From: Pseudomonadota bacterium
GTDB lineage: Bacteria > Desulfobacterota > WTBG01 > JAPLJA01
Assembly: GCA_026388815.1 (NCBI GenBank)
Contig: JAPLJA010000160.1
Coordinates: 1 to 32,601, forward strand
Length of the DNA: 32,601 nucleotides
Direction of reading: 5' to 3'
Shown here: one piece after another, positions 32,068 to 32,601 of the stretch
Numbering within the stretch: position 1 is the first letter of the stretch
Layout: each line of letters starts with the position of its first letter
The notes under the pieces: generated by a model
What the model was told of the DNA's origin: nothing
What the model saw: the letters and a program-made list of their open reading frames with translations, nothing else
Databases searched by the model: none
Position numbers and translations under genes: made by a program

Positions 32068-32219
32068 GTTGACGCTCCTTTCATATAGGGTTCAAGGATT
32101 CGAGGGTTCCAGGGTTAATAAGACCGAGGGCCGCTCTTGCGGTAATCTTTGGGCGAGGCACCGCCTCGCCCCTACACCCCTACACCCCTACACCCCTTGG
32201 ACCCCTTGACCCCTTTCTT
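32068..32219. repeat. Intergenic REP-like palindrome and short tandem repeats
   Basis: GGGCGAGGC (32151-32159), loop ACC, GCCTCGCCC (32163-32171) form a perfect 9-bp stem. Three copies of CCCCTACA follow at 32169-32192, then related CCCCTTG units. A small hairpin CCGC/GCGG lies at 32131-32142. The palindrome type resembles dispersed REP-like elements of many genomes. Confidence 0.6.
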
Positions 32220-32601
32220 TTAATGTCCATGCCCTGCATGGCCTCCCATGGCACCTGCAGCTTCTTTCAGTTTGCTTTCAGAATCAATTAAAAAGTTGGC
32301 GCTGGTGATCACTCGCTCACCTTCGGTGAGACCGGACAAAACTGCATAGTAATTTTCAACCTTACTGCCCAGCTTCAGTTCTCTCGGCTCAAAGTAGCCA
32401 TCGCCCTTATCCACAAAGGCGATCTGACGCTTACCGGTGTCCAGTACAGCTTCATCCTTTATGGCAAGTCTCTTCCCCAGATCTATCTTAATATCCACAT
32501 TGGCATACATCTCGGGTTTAAGTTTGCCCTGGGGATTTGGAAGTTCGAAACGGACTTTGAGGGTACGGCTTGTCTGATCTAAGTAAGGATAGATATAAAT
32601 A
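32220..32601 (-). CDS. cusB: CusB-like periplasmic adaptor of the copper pump (C-terminal part, cut by window end)
   Basis: Only the last 127 residues are inside the window; the frame stays open to base 32601, so the true start lies outside. The sequence contains SRTLKVRFELPN and GKLKPEMYANVDI, typical of the beta-barrel of HME-type membrane-fusion proteins. The membrane-proximal domain follows with a basic start to the strand (AIKDEAVLDTGKRQIAFVDKGDGYFEPRELKLG) and LSGLTEGERVITSANFLIDSE. It ends in a His-rich tail (GGHAGHGH) that may bind metal. It would clamp the CusA-type pump encoded downstream on the same strand. The gap of 152 nt to the next gene contains a palindromic repeat. Confidence 0.9.
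   Translation of the reverse strand, partial: IYIYPYLDQTSRTLKVRFELPNPQGKLKPEMYANVDIKIDLGKRLAIKDEAVLDTGKRQIAFVDKGDGYFEPRELKLGSKVENYYAVLSGLTEGERVITSANFLIDSESKLKEAAGAMGGHAGHGH

Noticed and set aside
32169-32215. CRISPR-like repeats
   Set aside because: Units of 8 bp directly joined without spacers; simple tandem repeats.

Overview
The window comes from a diderm (Gram-negative-type) bacterium. It encodes an RND metal pump with its periplasmic adaptor, a LolA-like periplasmic protein, an outer-membrane beta-barrel, a MacAB-like exporter and several signal peptides. Base composition is moderate, with AT-rich accessory patches, and the tRNA carries an encoded CCA. The mix of genes (AP-superfamily phosphatases, stand-alone acyl-ligase/ACP pair, DUF362 protein, MMPL exporter, many toxin-antitoxin genes) fits an uncultured environmental lineage such as Desulfobacterota, Nitrospirota or Planctomycetota. 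The sequence alone does not settle which.

Region 1 (1-12.6 kb) looks like a biosynthetic locus for an aryl-modified glycolipid or envelope glycan. On the minus strand, from a plausible promoter at about 10.04 kb, run a GT1-type glycosyltransferase, two tandem alkaline-phosphatase-superfamily hydrolases and a stand-alone E2/CAT-fold acyltransferase. A second minus-strand block follows: a Rv2949c-type chorismate lyase (4-hydroxybenzoate source), an acyl carrier protein and an acyl/aryl-AMP ligase. Divergently on the plus strand lie a PlsC-type acyltransferase and an unusual DUF362-HAD fusion. At the left edge a third phosphatase paralogue carries two in-frame TAG codons and is a pseudogene; a zinc-ribbon protein follows it.

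Region 2 (12.6-18.6 kb) holds an unrecognised gene interrupted by a run of 15 G, followed by an export operon on the minus strand: MMPL/RND exporter, LolA-like protein, outer-membrane beta-barrel. The exporter set could move a lipid made by region 1, but that link is inference. The parallel is to mycobacterial phenolic glycolipid and aryl-polyene systems; no ketosynthase or PKS is present here.

Region 3 (18.6-23.6 kb) is an accessory stretch with a decayed segment, a HicBA pair and a VapBC-type pair with a clear promoter/operator. A MacAB-like exporter (ATPase, permease, adaptor) follows, and its ATPase seems to start at CTG.

Region 4 (23.6-25.6 kb) is a tRNA-Arg(CCT) gene whose 3' 46 bp is duplicated 1.8 kb downstream. 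The direct repeats bracket a small AT-rich island with a SLOG-family gene and a frameshifted NYN-domain nuclease gene, and no integrase. The first cargo gene begins 22 nt after the tRNA and may be read from the tRNA promoter.

Region 5 (25.6-32.6 kb) has a double cyclic-nucleotide-binding-domain protein, then a minus-strand copper/silver efflux operon: CusB-like adaptor (cut by the window end), Met-rich and Cys-rich small secreted proteins, an HMA-SafE-cupredoxin membrane protein, and CusA with all three substrate methionines.
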